Shown: positions 24,184-32,117, numbered from the stretch's first letter. The stretch is DNA of 34,457 nucleotides from JANYGM01 sp043764015 (GCA_043764015.1 JAYUKY010000094.1:1-34457); one strand, 5' to 3'. Program-made: numbers and translations. Notes: generated by a model from the letters alone, not told the origin.

Positions 24184-24893
24184 TATTTATTTAAAAGTGC
24201 CATTCTGCGCCAATATTGCCAAAAACTAACTAAAAAAGCAATACTTAAATTAGTTATTTGAAAGATAAAATTATCAAAAAATAGACTTGGAAGCATCAAA
24301 AGTGAGAAAACAAACATTAAAGTTGCTATTTGTCCCCAGTATTCAAAACGTCTTTTTAAGAACGCCATCACCAAAAAATGCGCTCCAAATACGCCTAAAG
24401 CAATAATAGGAATATTAAGATTGGTTGGACTATTTATTTTATAGAGAACAAGGAAGGAAAACAGCCACGAAATAGCCAAAAAAGCAGTTCTATATTGAAT
24501 ATTGACATCTGGCGTGCAGTCAAAAGTAGTGACTTTAGGTGCAGAAAGCGCAATAATACGCCTATTATACGACACAAGTGCATAAAATTGTTTGACCAGA
24601 AAATACAAAAACTGCCATTTCATAACTTTCCCTATCCAAGGCATTTTTTGAGAAAGCAAAAACACCAAACTATCCACGCCATAAAGCACCTCGCCAGTAT
24701 CTTGGTCAATAAGTGGAATTTCGTGCTTACTGCGGTGTAAATCAAGTTTTGAGGCAATATTTTCGTCTATTTTGGTAAAAGAAAGACGGTTTTCCGACTT
24801 CAAAAACCCATACTGAACAAATGCTTTGGTGTAAATATTACACATTGGGCAAGTATCGTCATAAATAATAGCTTTATTGTGTGTAGTTCCCAT
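24183..24893 (-). CDS. DCC-family thiol-disulfide oxidoreductase-like membrane protein
   Basis: 236 residues. The N-terminal DCC domain has YDDTCPMCNIY with CxxC at C15 and C18 and a downstream DxxTGEVLYGVDSL stretch. The C-terminal half has three or four hydrophobic segments (about 135-155, 160-178, 190-205, 210-225). The family is annotated as thioredoxin-like but is biochemically little studied. The stop TAG takes its last base from the end of a miniature element. A 5'-truncated relative at 128-514 continues five codons further, so this copy may be slightly shortened. Confidence 0.85.
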   Translation of the reverse strand: MGTTHNKAIIYDDTCPMCNIYTKAFVQYGFLKSENRLSFTKIDENIASKLDLHRSKHEIPLIDQDTGEVLYGVDSLVFLLSQKMPWIGKVMKWQFLYFLVKQFYALVSYNRRIIALSAPKVTTFDCTPDVNIQYRTAFLAISWLFSFLVLYKINSPTNLNIPIIALGVFGAHFLVMAFLKRRFEYWGQIATLMFVFSLLMLPSLFFDNFIFQITNLSIAFLVSFWQYWRRMALLNK

Positions 24894-24936
24894 TTTTGAA
24901 ATAATTTTAAATGATTTTTGGATAAAAACATACTTT

Positions 24937-24985
24937 CAAATTTCATACGGCAAATTTCGTGCCTCGTACTTCAAATTTCGTACTT
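24937..24985 (-). repeat. Heptad array, CGTACTT/CAAATTT type, after gmk
   Basis: Seven units in register (CAAATTT, CATACGG, CAAATTT, CGTGCCT, CGTACTT, CAAATTT, CGTACTT). The last overlaps the gmk stop at 24984-24986. Longest array seen. Confidence 0.8.
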
Positions 24986-25556
24986 ACCTCACAAATGCCT
25001 CTATTATTTCTTCTGCTTTTTTGAGCGTATCAGCAAGTATTTCATTGACCAAAACTACGTCAAATTGACTTTCAAACGACATTTCATATTCAGCCTTAGA
25101 CATACGTGTTTCTATGCTAGCATCACTTTCGGTATTACGTTCTTCTAATCTTTTGCGTAAAACCTCCAAAGAAGGAATTTTAACAAAAACGGCTAATGCT
25201 CGTTCCTCATAATATTCTTTGAGTTTTAAGCCTCCTTTTACATCAACATCAAAAACAACGTGTTTTCCTTGCGCCCAAAGACGTTCTATTTCTGTCTTCA
25301 AAGTGCCATAATATGCTCCCTGATACACTTGTTCGTATTCTACAAACTCATTATTATGGATTTTTTCCTCAAATTCTTCCTTAGAAAAAAAGTAATAATG
25401 CACGCCCTCTATTTCCATTCTACCACGTTTTGGGCGTGTGCAAGCAGAAACAGAAAAACCCAAATTGTCGTATTTAGCAACTAAATGCTGTACAATGGTT
25501 GTCTTTCCAGAGCCAGAAGGAGCAGAAAAAATCAGTAATTTGCCTTGAAAAGCCAT
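24984..25556 (-). CDS. gmk: Guanylate kinase
   Basis: 190 residues, the usual length. It phosphorylates GMP/dGMP with ATP. The P-loop APSGSGKTT is at 12-20. The GMP-binding region has SVSACTRPKRGRMEIEGVHYYF, with the Bacteroidota-typical Cys in place of Thr in the TTRxPR motif. VDVKGGLKLKEYY and the RLEERNTES lid follow. It lies between trmH-like and DCC genes on the same strand, with spacers of 128 and 90 bases; heptad arrays at both ends suggest separate units. Confidence 0.96.
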   Translation of the reverse strand: MAFQGKLLIFSAPSGSGKTTIVQHLVAKYDNLGFSVSACTRPKRGRMEIEGVHYYFFSKEEFEEKIHNNEFVEYEQVYQGAYYGTLKTEIERLWAQGKHVVFDVDVKGGLKLKEYYEERALAVFVKIPSLEVLRKRLEERNTESDASIETRMSKAEYEMSFESQFDVVLVNEILADTLKKAEEIIEAFVR

Positions 25557-25565
25557 TAGAAAAGT

Positions 25566-25586
25566 AATTGTAAATTGTGAATTATG
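25566..25586 (+). repeat. Heptad array, AATTGTG type, at gmk start
   Basis: Units AATTGTA, AATTGTG and AATTATG in register, 9 bases upstream of the minus-strand ATG. The C-strand reads toward gmk. Confidence 0.7.
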
Positions 25587-25658
25587 AATGAATACAATAT
25601 CAGTTTTAATATTTCTCGCTTGATTTTTATAATGACTTCATAGTCAAAGTTTTAAATT

Positions 25659-25686
25659 CGTACTTCTAACCTTGTATTTCGTACTT
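25659..25686 (-). repeat. Heptad array, CGTACTT type, after trmH-like gene
   Basis: Four units in register (CGTACTT, CTAACCT, TGTATTT, CGTACTT). The last overlaps the stop at 25685-25687. Confidence 0.75.
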
Positions 25687-26230
25687 ATTTGAGTGTTGTT
25701 TTGCGTACAAAATCCCAACAAATAATCCCTACTGTTACAGAAATATTAAGCGAGTGTTTACTCCCAAATTGTGGTATTTCTATACAAAAATCAGACAATG
25801 CAATTACGTCTTCCGCTACACCAAAAACCTCATTTCCAAACACAAAAGCATATTTTTTAGGTTTTTCTTCTGAATTTTCAAATACAAAATTATTCAGAAA
25901 AATACTATTTTTCACTTGTTCCACACAAACAATCACATAACCTTGTGAGCGCAACGCCTGCAACGCTTCGTGTGTATGCTCAAAATGTTGCCAATCAACG
26001 GTTTGCGTAGCTCCAAGAGCGGTTTTTTCCATTTCTCTGTTGGGTGGCGTGCCAGTAATGCCACAAAGGTAGATTTTTTCCGCTAAAAAACTATCTGCAG
26101 TTCTAAAAACAGAGCCAACATTACTCAAACTACGTACATTATCAAGCACCAATACAAAGTTATGTTTTTGTATTTGCTGAAATTCATCAGTAGAAAGCCT
26201 GTTTAATTCGTCTATGGTGAGTTTTTGCAC
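25685..26230 (-). CDS. TrmH/SpoU-family RNA methyltransferase
   Basis: 181 residues, catalytic SPOUT domain with little N-terminal extension. The three SPOUT motifs are clear: NVRSLSNVGSVFRTAD (about 32-47), FVFGNEVFGV (near 128-137) and IEIPQFGSKHSLNISVTVGI (near 149-168). The last two form the trefoil knot that binds S-adenosylmethionine. It probably 2'-O-methylates a tRNA or rRNA ribose; the target is not decided by sequence. Confidence 0.93.
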   Translation of the reverse strand: MQKLTIDELNRLSTDEFQQIQKHNFVLVLDNVRSLSNVGSVFRTADSFLAEKIYLCGITGTPPNREMEKTALGATQTVDWQHFEHTHEALQALRSQGYVIVCVEQVKNSIFLNNFVFENSEEKPKKYAFVFGNEVFGVAEDVIALSDFCIEIPQFGSKHSLNISVTVGIICWDFVRKTTLK

Positions 26231-26390
26231 GTTTTACGAGATTTTTATCAATAAAATATTTGAAAAATTACAATTTTATTGGTATATTAAGTTTTTGTTA
26301 ATTATTTATTGGTTTTACCTGATTTTATGTAGGTTACAATAAAGGCGCAATTTACCAAAAGTTTCATTAGTTATAATAATTCTTTTTATT

Positions 26391-26422
26391 TTTGTGTTTT
26401 AGAGATTTTTGCACTATTTTTG
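26391..26422 (+). promoter_or_regulatory. Promoter of the thioredoxin-like lipoprotein gene
   Basis: TTTG (26391-26394), a 20-base spacer and TATTTTTG (26415-26422). The leader is about 50 bases. Good match to the Bacteroidota consensus. Confidence 0.6.
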
Positions 26423-26479
26423 TAAAATAATTACATCAAAAATATTTCAATAAATTCAAACTAAATAATTCCTCCCAAA

Positions 26480-27655
26480 ATGAAACAATTTTTTATCTTC
26501 CTACTTACTTTTATGCTTGTAGGACAATCTTGCGCACGAAAAAAAGGCAATAATACCAAAGAAAATGCTAATACAAACTCCAAAGATACTTTTTTTAATC
26601 TTTCTGGTAAAATCCCTGTGGCGCAAGCAACAGAAAACCCTGTTTTAGTTTATCTCAAAGACCTTGATAGTGAGCCAGTTGGAGCTGATACAATTAAAAT
26701 AAATGCTAAAACTGGTGAGTTTTCACAGAAAATAAAAATGACTGAAAATGTTGGTTTGTATGTGCTTATTATTGGGCAATGGCAAAATATTTTTATTCCT
26801 GCAAAAAATAAAGATGTTATTCTACTCACTCACAAAGAATTAGCAGATAATCCTAAAGGTACTTGGGACATAAAAGGCTCAGAAGATACCAAAAAAGTGG
26901 TTGCTTATGGCATCAAAGAACAAGAATTACAACAAAAATACCTGAAACCACTAGAAACAAGGTATCAAGCAGCGTATCAGTCTGGTAATCAAGAAGAAAT
27001 AGGAAAAATTCAAGAGGAATTTATGACAAAAATAGCGCCCATTCTAAAAAAAGAAATGAATGCGTATGTTTTTGAAAACTTTTTAGGCTCTTTTGCAACT
27101 GTTTTTTTAGCTTACAGATGGGATACAGAAAGTGAGCCTTTGTATATGGAAAAGCTCAATACACCATTTCAGAAATCTTTTGGCAAAGAAAGTATTGCAA
27201 AATCAATCAATGAAAGATACGAAAGTTTTAGCAAATTGGGCGTTGGTGGCATTGCACCAGAAATCAGCGAAATGTCGCCAGATGGCAAAAAAATAGCTCT
27301 TTCCTCACTTCGTGGAAAGTACGTTTTACTAGATTTTTGGGCGGCTTGGTGCGGTCCTTGTCGCCAAGAAAACCCTAATGTGGTTACAGCTTACGAGAAA
27401 TACAAAAGCAAAGGATTTACAGTTTATGGCGTGTCACTTGACGACAGCAAAGATGCTTGGATAAAAGCCATTGAAAAAGATAAATTAGCGTGGTCAAATG
27501 TATCAGACCTCAAGAAATGGACAAGTACAGTTGCCAAATTATATGCTATTAAAGGTATTCCAATGAATTTTTTGCTGGATAAAGACGGCAAAATAATTGC
27601 TAAAAACCTTCGTGGCAAAGCATTAGAAGATAAACTTGCAGAAGTTTTGAAATAA
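26480..27655 (+). CDS. Thioredoxin-like lipoprotein (TlpA/ResA type with DUF4369-like N-domain)
   Basis: 391 residues. A lipoprotein signal with lipobox VGQSC puts acylated Cys18 at the mature N-terminus. A DUF4369-like beta domain (about 38-135) is followed by a helical linker and a C-terminal thioredoxin domain with WCGPC (C291, C294) and cis-Pro region GIPMNFLLD. This architecture is common in Bacteroidota and is expected to reduce disulfides in the periplasm, for example in cytochrome maturation or stress. The last roughly 30 codons and its terminator are duplicated at 28879-29016. Confidence 0.93.
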   Translation: MKQFFIFLLTFMLVGQSCARKKGNNTKENANTNSKDTFFNLSGKIPVAQATENPVLVYLKDLDSEPVGADTIKINAKTGEFSQKIKMTENVGLYVLIIGQWQNIFIPAKNKDVILLTHKELADNPKGTWDIKGSEDTKKVVAYGIKEQELQQKYLKPLETRYQAAYQSGNQEEIGKIQEEFMTKIAPILKKEMNAYVFENFLGSFATVFLAYRWDTESEPLYMEKLNTPFQKSFGKESIAKSINERYESFSKLGVGGIAPEISEMSPDGKKIALSSLRGKYVLLDFWAAWCGPCRQENPNVVTAYEKYKSKGFTVYGVSLDDSKDAWIKAIEKDKLAWSNVSDLKKWTSTVAKLYAIKGIPMNFLLDKDGKIIAKNLRGKALEDKLAEVLK

Positions 27656-27704
27656 GTTTGAAAATATAAAAAAAGCCCTTTTCAGTATTTGAAAAGGGCT
27701 TTTT
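27568..27704 (+). repeat. Direct repeat, left copy (3' end of lipoprotein gene plus terminator)
   Basis: About 137 bases are repeated at 28879-29016 with only five differences in the roughly 87 coding bases, more in the short linker after the stop, and nearly the same terminator. Confidence 0.9.
27669..27704 (+). terminator. Terminator after lipoprotein gene
   Basis: A stem AAGCCCTTTTCA / TGAAAAGGGCTT with a T-run to 27704. Confidence 0.85.
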
Positions 27705-27745
27705 GTAGATAATTAAGTTATTTTCCATTTTTGCATAAAAAATGG

Positions 27746-27753
27746 TATCTTTG
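27746..27753 (+). promoter_or_regulatory. -7 box (TATCTTTG) of the zeta-like module
   Basis: TATCTTTG lies 48 bases before the ATG at 27802 and 42 bases after the terminator. The -33 element is unclear. Confidence 0.4.
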
Positions 27754-27801
27754 AGAAGTATTTTAAGTAATATCTCATAAAAATATTCAAACATAAATAA
27801 G

Positions 27802-28029
27802 ATGAAACATAGTGAGCAAACTATTGATTTTTTGGAGAATTATATACCAGAAGTAGCCGAGATAGCAACCAAACAAGCTTTTTGGGAAGCTCTTAACTCT
27901 GGCAATGGTGTGGTCATAGCACAAAATGGTGATATTGTAAAACTGTTTTCAGATGGTACGAAATCTATATTAGGAAAACTTCCTGCACGTGTGAGTGTGG
28001 TTAAAGGGCAAAAAATTTTACTTAAATGA
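27802..28029 (+). CDS. Small protein, putative antitoxin-like partner of the zeta-like kinase
   Basis: 75 residues, not clearly assignable. A helical N-terminus (FLENYIPEVAEIATKQAFWEAL) precedes a short beta-rich part with NGDIVKLFSDGTK. Its stop overlaps the next gene's ATG (ATGA at 28026-28029), so the two are translationally coupled. Position and size fit the first gene of a type II toxin-antitoxin pair, but the neutralising role is inference. Confidence 0.65.
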   Translation: MKHSEQTIDFLENYIPEVAEIATKQAFWEALNSGNGVVIAQNGDIVKLFSDGTKSILGKLPARVSVVKGQKILLK

Positions 28030-28751
28030 AAAGTAAGGAACAGCCTCGTTTACGTATGTTTGCTGGTCCAAATGGTTCTGGGAAAAGCACTATTAAAGCT
28101 AATTTAAAGCCTGAACTTGTTGGTATTTATGTCAATGCAGACGAAATTGAGAGGGAAATACAAGAAAATGGCTTTTATGATTTTTCAGCATATCCTTTCA
28201 AAATTGATGCTTCAGAACTTACAGAGCATATTCAAAATTCAGCCTTACTCAAAGAAAATAACATTTTGGTAAGTTTTAATTTGAAAAACAATCAATTTTA
28301 TCATAATAAAAATACTATCAATTCTTATATAGCAGCCGTTTTGTCTGCTTTTTTGCGTAAAAGAATTCTTCAAGAAAAACTATCTTTTTCCTTTGAAACG
28401 GTGATGTCTTTTCCTGATAAAGTAACTTTGTTGCAAACTGCCAAAGAATTAGGTTATAAAACCTATCTTTATTTTGTTGCCACAGAAAGCCCTCTTATAA
28501 ATATTGCACGTGTGGCTTATAGGGTCAAAATGGGCGGACATTCTGTGTCTGATAACAAGATAACAACACGCTACTACAAAAGCCTTGATTTATTGATAAA
28601 TGCCATTCATCTGTCTGATAGAGCATATATTTTTGATAATTCTGGAGATAACAAGATATGGTTGGCAGAGATAACCAACGGAACAAATATGGAATTAAAA
28701 ACAGATAATGTTCCTAAGTGGTTTGCTACGTATGTATTGAATAAAATATAA
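28026..28751 (+). CDS. Zeta-toxin-like AAA/P-loop kinase
   Basis: 241 residues. Walker A GPNGSGKST is at 14-22, followed by NADEIE (D39) where zeta/PezT enzymes place the substrate-binding Asp. SFSFETVMS is the second family motif, and YRVKMGGHSVSDNKITTRYY supplies the arginine/lysine lid. Zeta toxins phosphorylate UDP-N-acetylglucosamine; many zeta-like proteins have unknown substrates. A segment with ILVSFNLKNNQFYHNKN near 80-96 is unlike the core and may be an insertion. It is coupled to the small upstream gene and enclosed by direct repeats. Confidence 0.82.
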   Translation: MKSKEQPRLRMFAGPNGSGKSTIKANLKPELVGIYVNADEIEREIQENGFYDFSAYPFKIDASELTEHIQNSALLKENNILVSFNLKNNQFYHNKNTINSYIAAVLSAFLRKRILQEKLSFSFETVMSFPDKVTLLQTAKELGYKTYLYFVATESPLINIARVAYRVKMGGHSVSDNKITTRYYKSLDLLINAIHLSDRAYIFDNSGDNKIWLAEITNGTNMELKTDNVPKWFATYVLNKI

Positions 28752-28787
28752 CCTACTAAATTTCAATTTCAACAACTCCTTAAAATT

Positions 28788-28892
28788 ATGCTTTCTACTG
28801 TTCAAAGATTTTTTCAAGTATTGTCCGAAATAGTCCCTAATTACAAAGAATACCTAAATCCTCCTTGCGACCCTTCCCTTTTTGCTAGATGA
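28788..28892 (+). other. 34-residue reading frame, possible gene fragment
   Basis: A short frame beginning MLSTVQRFFQVLSEIVPNY and ending at the junction with the right-hand repeat, where TGA arises inside the repeated sequence in another frame. It looks like the 5' end of an unrelated gene cut by the repeat. I do not recognise it. It lies in the 369-base spacer that otherwise holds only the repeat copy. Confidence 0.35.
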
Positions 28893-29016
28893 AGAAGGCA
28901 AAATAATTACTAAAAACCTTCGTGGCAAAGCATTAGAAGACAAACTTGCAGAAGTTTTGAAATAAGTTTGAAAATCAATAGAAAAGCCCTTTTCAATATT
29001 TGAAAAGGGCTTTTTT
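28879..29016 (+). pseudogene. Direct repeat, right copy: 3' fragment of the thioredoxin lipoprotein gene with terminator
   Basis: Encodes the last roughly 28 codons of the lipoprotein (LLDEEGKIITKNLRGK and onward to the stop at 28965) with no start, followed by the copied terminator. It duplicates 27568-27704. Confidence 0.85.
28982..29016 (+). terminator. Copied terminator in the right repeat
   Basis: A 14-bp stem (28982-28995 / 29001-29014) and six T, matching the terminator at 27669-27704. It can serve the zeta-like gene. Confidence 0.8.
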
Positions 29017-29120
29017 GTGGAAAAAATATTTATTTGTACAAATTCAACTTTCTTACAAATAAAATAGTTATAATTGTGTAGCTTATTAAAAAAATAAAAA
29101 TCTAACTTCTTACTTATTTT

Positions 29121-30407
29121 ATGGAGATTATTCCTGCAGAAACACCTAAAAAATTATCTGTATTTTGTCAAAAATTCCACAAACAAACACTAGGTTTTGA
29201 ACTAATTATTACGCAAGATTTTGAAGAAATCAGTCATTTTTGGCAACAAATCTCACCCAATAACAATATTTTTCTCCAACAAGATTTTATGCGTGTTTGC
29301 ATGCAAACGCCACTACATAACACAGGGCAAGTTTTTGGCGTTTTTCTCAAAGATAATAAACCAGAAGGCATTATTTATACGCAATATAAAAAATTTAATC
29401 TTGATGAAAGCCGTAACGGAAAACCGCTAGCAGCATCTCATAAAATTTCTAAGAAATTTAAGGAACTTTTAGCCCGCAATTTGGAGATAAATACCCTTAT
29501 TTGTGGCAATTTGTGCCTTACAGGAGAAAATGGTTTTTTATTTAATGAAAATATCAACGCAGAAATAAGTCATAAACTTGTTTTTTGGGCAATGGGACGC
29601 ATAAAACAGTTTCTTAAAAAACAAGATATTGATATTAAAATGTATTTTTTGAAAGATTTTTTTGAGCAAAAAACCGCATTAGTTACTGAAAAATGCACAC
29701 AATTTGCTTTTCAGCCTGCAATGCTTCTGCAAATCAGACCAGAATGGCTTACTTTTGATGATTATCTGCTTGCCCTGCACGCAAAAGCACGTGCAAGAGC
29801 AAAACGTGCCGTAAAAAAAGCGGCTGAACTTACCAAAAGAGAGCTTAATCTCGCTGAAATCAAGTATTATGAGAAAGAAATTCACGCACTTTACACAAAA
29901 ATCTCTGAAAATGCAGATTTTAATCTTTATGTGCAGCAAAATAGCTATGCAAGTGTTTTAAAGCAACATTTAGGAGAGAAATTTAAGCTGATAGCTTACT
30001 TTGATAACAATAATTTGGTAGGTTTTTGCACCACCATTGAAAATTATGACAAATTAGAGGCGAGTTTTATAGGTTTTGACCATAGTTATAATGCCACACA
30101 CCAGATTTATCTTAGTCTTTTGTACGAAATCCTAAATATTGGGATTAAGAGCAAATCAAAAAGCATCAATTATGGGCGTACTGCCACAGAAATAAAGAGT
30201 TCTCTGGGTGCTGATGCCTTTGATATGTATTGCTATTTGCGACATACCAACATTATTTTCAATGCCCTTGCACCCTCTTTGGTAGATTATCTTGACAAAC
30301 CAGAAACTTGGCAACCTCGCCACCCATTTTTAGATAAAAGTGCTGACAATCAAGAAGATAATCAAAAAAATAATGCTATTTCTCACAAAAAATCAAAGAA
30401 GAAGTAG
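29121..30407 (+). CDS. GNAT-fold acyltransferase, FemAB-like
   Basis: 428 residues, cytoplasmic. The C-terminal half (about 200-390) resembles the FemAB-like/peptidogalycan group of the GNAT superfamily: KLIAYFDNNNLVGFCTT strands, then SINYGRTATEIKSSLGA, which is characteristic. A basic helix (KARARAKRAVKKA near 222-234) precedes it. A Lys-rich tail ends the protein. It likely transfers an acyl or aminoacyl group to a cell-envelope or lipid precursor; the substrate is unknown. No -7 box is obvious upstream. Confidence 0.75.
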   Translation: MEIIPAETPKKLSVFCQKFHKQTLGFELIITQDFEEISHFWQQISPNNNIFLQQDFMRVCMQTPLHNTGQVFGVFLKDNKPEGIIYTQYKKFNLDESRNGKPLAASHKISKKFKELLARNLEINTLICGNLCLTGENGFLFNENINAEISHKLVFWAMGRIKQFLKKQDIDIKMYFLKDFFEQKTALVTEKCTQFAFQPAMLLQIRPEWLTFDDYLLALHAKARARAKRAVKKAAELTKRELNLAEIKYYEKEIHALYTKISENADFNLYVQQNSYASVLKQHLGEKFKLIAYFDNNNLVGFCTTIENYDKLEASFIGFDHSYNATHQIYLSLLYEILNIGIKSKSKSINYGRTATEIKSSLGADAFDMYCYLRHTNIIFNALAPSLVDYLDKPETWQPRHPFLDKSADNQEDNQKNNAISHKKSKKK

Positions 30408-30511
30408 AAAAATAAAGCATAAACCTAGTCATAGTGTCCCATTACAACTCAACAACAACACCAGAGCGTTTTGCTCCTTTTTATGGCAAACAAGCAGGAA
30501 ACTATCCTTAC

Positions 30512-30616
30512 AAATATCCCGCCCCGCCAGGGCTGAATACATTTTTCGTGATTGATCTGCTATAAATATGCCGTCCCGCTGGGACTGAATACAAATTAAC
30601 AGTGTCGTTATCTAAA
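30512..30616. repeat. Remnant of a GCTGGG-palindrome miniature element
   Basis: Two palindromic units (GCCCC-GCC-AGGGC near 30521-30533 and GTCCC-GCT-GGGAC near 30573-30585), each followed by TGAATAC, parallel those in the element at 20873. The right end TGTCGTTATCTAAAT (30602-30616) matches the right terminus of the element at 13696-13916. No matching left end is seen. Confidence 0.6.
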
Positions 30617-30622
30617 TGTATT

Positions 30623-30786
30623 GTTACTGTAAAAGTTCCGTTGCAAAAATGTATTTATCAATGTAGGAACACGCCACGGCGTGTTCTGAATCTAGCGAAA
30701 TCTCTGCAAATAGGAACATTACCCAGCGCAGGAACACGCCTTGGCGTGTTCCTACACAAAATTTGCAACGGAACTTTTACAGCAAC
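30623..30786. mobile_element. Non-autonomous miniature element with 25-bp inverted ends and 8-bp target duplication
   Basis: Ends 30623-30647 (GTTACTGTAAAAGTTCCG...) and 30762-30786 are inverted with one mismatch in 25. A perfect 8-bp direct repeat AATGTATT flanks it (30615-30622 and 30787-30794). The 164-bp body has two palindromes built on GGAACACGCC / GGCGTGTTCC (about 30664-30688 and 30730-30754). No coding frame. It abuts the end of an older element remnant, so the 412-base spacer between 30408 and 30819 is made of nested repeats. Confidence 0.88.
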
Positions 30787-30806
30787 AATGTATTTATCTT
30801 ACACCT

Positions 30807-30827
30807 CATACTTCATACCTCAAATCA
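30807..30827 (-). repeat. Heptad array, CATACTT type, overlapping coaBC stop
   Basis: Units CATACTT, CATACCT, CAAATCA in register, the last two overlapping the stop at 30820-30822. Confidence 0.65.
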
Positions 30828-32058
30828 TCATTTTTTCAATCTGATTAGCAATATCTTCTGCTACTTCTTTTTTAGATTTGAGTTCAAAATTGGTTTCAAT
30901 GCCATTTTTATCCAAAATAGTTATTTTGTTGGTGTCGTGTCCAAAGCCTGCACCTGCATCATTGAGCGAGTTTAGGACAATAAAATCCAAGTTTTTGGAG
31001 ATAAGTTTTTTACTAGCGTTAGCTTTTTCATCATTGGTTTCTAGTGCAAAACCTACCATTAGTTGATTTTTTTGTTTGATTTTGCCAAGTGTAGCAGCAA
31101 TATCTATGGTTTTTATCATTTCCAATACAAATTCATCAGTTTTTTTCTTAATTTTCTGTGTTTCTATTGTTTTTGGGCGGTAATCAGCCACCGCAGCTGC
31201 AAGAATAATTATATCACTTTCTAAGAAAAATTGATTAGCTTTTTCATACATTTCTTGTGCTGATTGCACTTTGAAAACTTCTATATTATTTTTATTTATT
31301 TGATTATCAAGTAATTGTACGCTTGTAGGTCCGCTTACGAGCCTTACATGTGCGCCCCTTTGTGCAAGACTTTCAGCAATGGCATAACCCATTTTTCCTG
31401 TAGAATGATTACCAATAAAACGGACTGGGTCTAGAGCCTCAAAAGTTGGTCCTGCGGTAATAAGCACTTTTTTTCCTTTGAGATTTTGAGATAAATTTTG
31501 TTGCTTTTTTAAATTATTTTTAAAGAAATTCTCCAAAAAAATGATAATATTTTCAGGCTCTGCCATACGCCCTTCTCCCACAAGTCCGCTGGCAAGTTCT
31601 CCACTTTCAGAAGGGATAATTTGATTACCAAAACTCGCAAGTTTTCTAAGATTTTCTAATGTACTTGCGTGCTTATACATATCCAAATCCATTGCAGGCG
31701 CAAAAAAAACAGGGCATTTTGCAGAAAGATAAACCGCAATAGGCAAATTATCACAAATTCCGTTGGCACATTTAGCAAGCGTTCCAGCTGTTGCAGGCGC
31801 AACTACAATAATATCAGCCCACAAACCAAGTTCAACGTGATTGTTCCAAGTGCCATTCTTATCAGCCACAAAATCAACCAAAACAGGGTTTTTGGAAAGT
31901 GTCGCAAGTGTGAGAGGCGTAATAAAAGCGGTTGCAGGCTCGCTCATCACTACTTTTACTTGCGCATTTTGTTTGACAAGCAAACGCACCAAAGTTGCCG
32001 TTTTATAGGCAGCAATACTTCCTGTGATGATAAGTAAGATTTTTTTATTTTGTAACAT
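30820..32058 (-). CDS. coaBC: Bifunctional CoaBC (phosphopantothenate-cysteine ligase / decarboxylase)
   Basis: 412 residues, the coenzyme A pathway enzyme. The CoaC flavoprotein domain (about 1-190) has GSIAAYK, catalytic H74 in NNHVELG, APAMDLDMY where E. coli has PAMN, and SGLVGEGRM, with Ser157 where E. coli has the reductive Cys. I believe these substitutions are usual in Bacteroidota. The CoaB ligase domain (about 200-412) has ITAGPTFEALDPVRFIGNHS, STGKMGYAIA and ILAAAVADYRP. It is expressed from a well-spaced divergent promoter. Confidence 0.95.
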   Translation of the reverse strand: MLQNKKILLIITGSIAAYKTATLVRLLVKQNAQVKVVMSEPATAFITPLTLATLSKNPVLVDFVADKNGTWNNHVELGLWADIIVVAPATAGTLAKCANGICDNLPIAVYLSAKCPVFFAPAMDLDMYKHASTLENLRKLASFGNQIIPSESGELASGLVGEGRMAEPENIIIFLENFFKNNLKKQQNLSQNLKGKKVLITAGPTFEALDPVRFIGNHSTGKMGYAIAESLAQRGAHVRLVSGPTSVQLLDNQINKNNIEVFKVQSAQEMYEKANQFFLESDIIILAAAVADYRPKTIETQKIKKKTDEFVLEMIKTIDIAATLGKIKQKNQLMVGFALETNDEKANASKKLISKNLDFIVLNSLNDAGAGFGHDTNKITILDKNGIETNFELKSKKEVAEDIANQIEKMMI

Positions 32059-32085
32059 TATTAGTTTTTTTTCTGATTTTTTGTA

Positions 32086-32093
32086 TATATTTG
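32086..32093 (+). promoter_or_regulatory. -7 box (TATATTTG) of the TPR-PspC gene
   Basis: TATATTTG lies about 105 bases before the ATG at 32198, overlapping the divergent region shared with coaBC. Confidence 0.35.
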
Positions 32094-32117
32094 TCTTACT
32101 TATTTTTTTGAGAATAA

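Noticed and set aside
30602..30844. Plus-strand open frame through the 30.6-kb element
   Set aside because: It consists of element ends and palindromes and runs into the antisense of coaBC.
30820..32058. CoaC domain apparently missing its catalytic Cys
   Set aside because: ASGLVGEGRM and PAMD appear to be the usual Bacteroidota form, so this is not taken as a defect.
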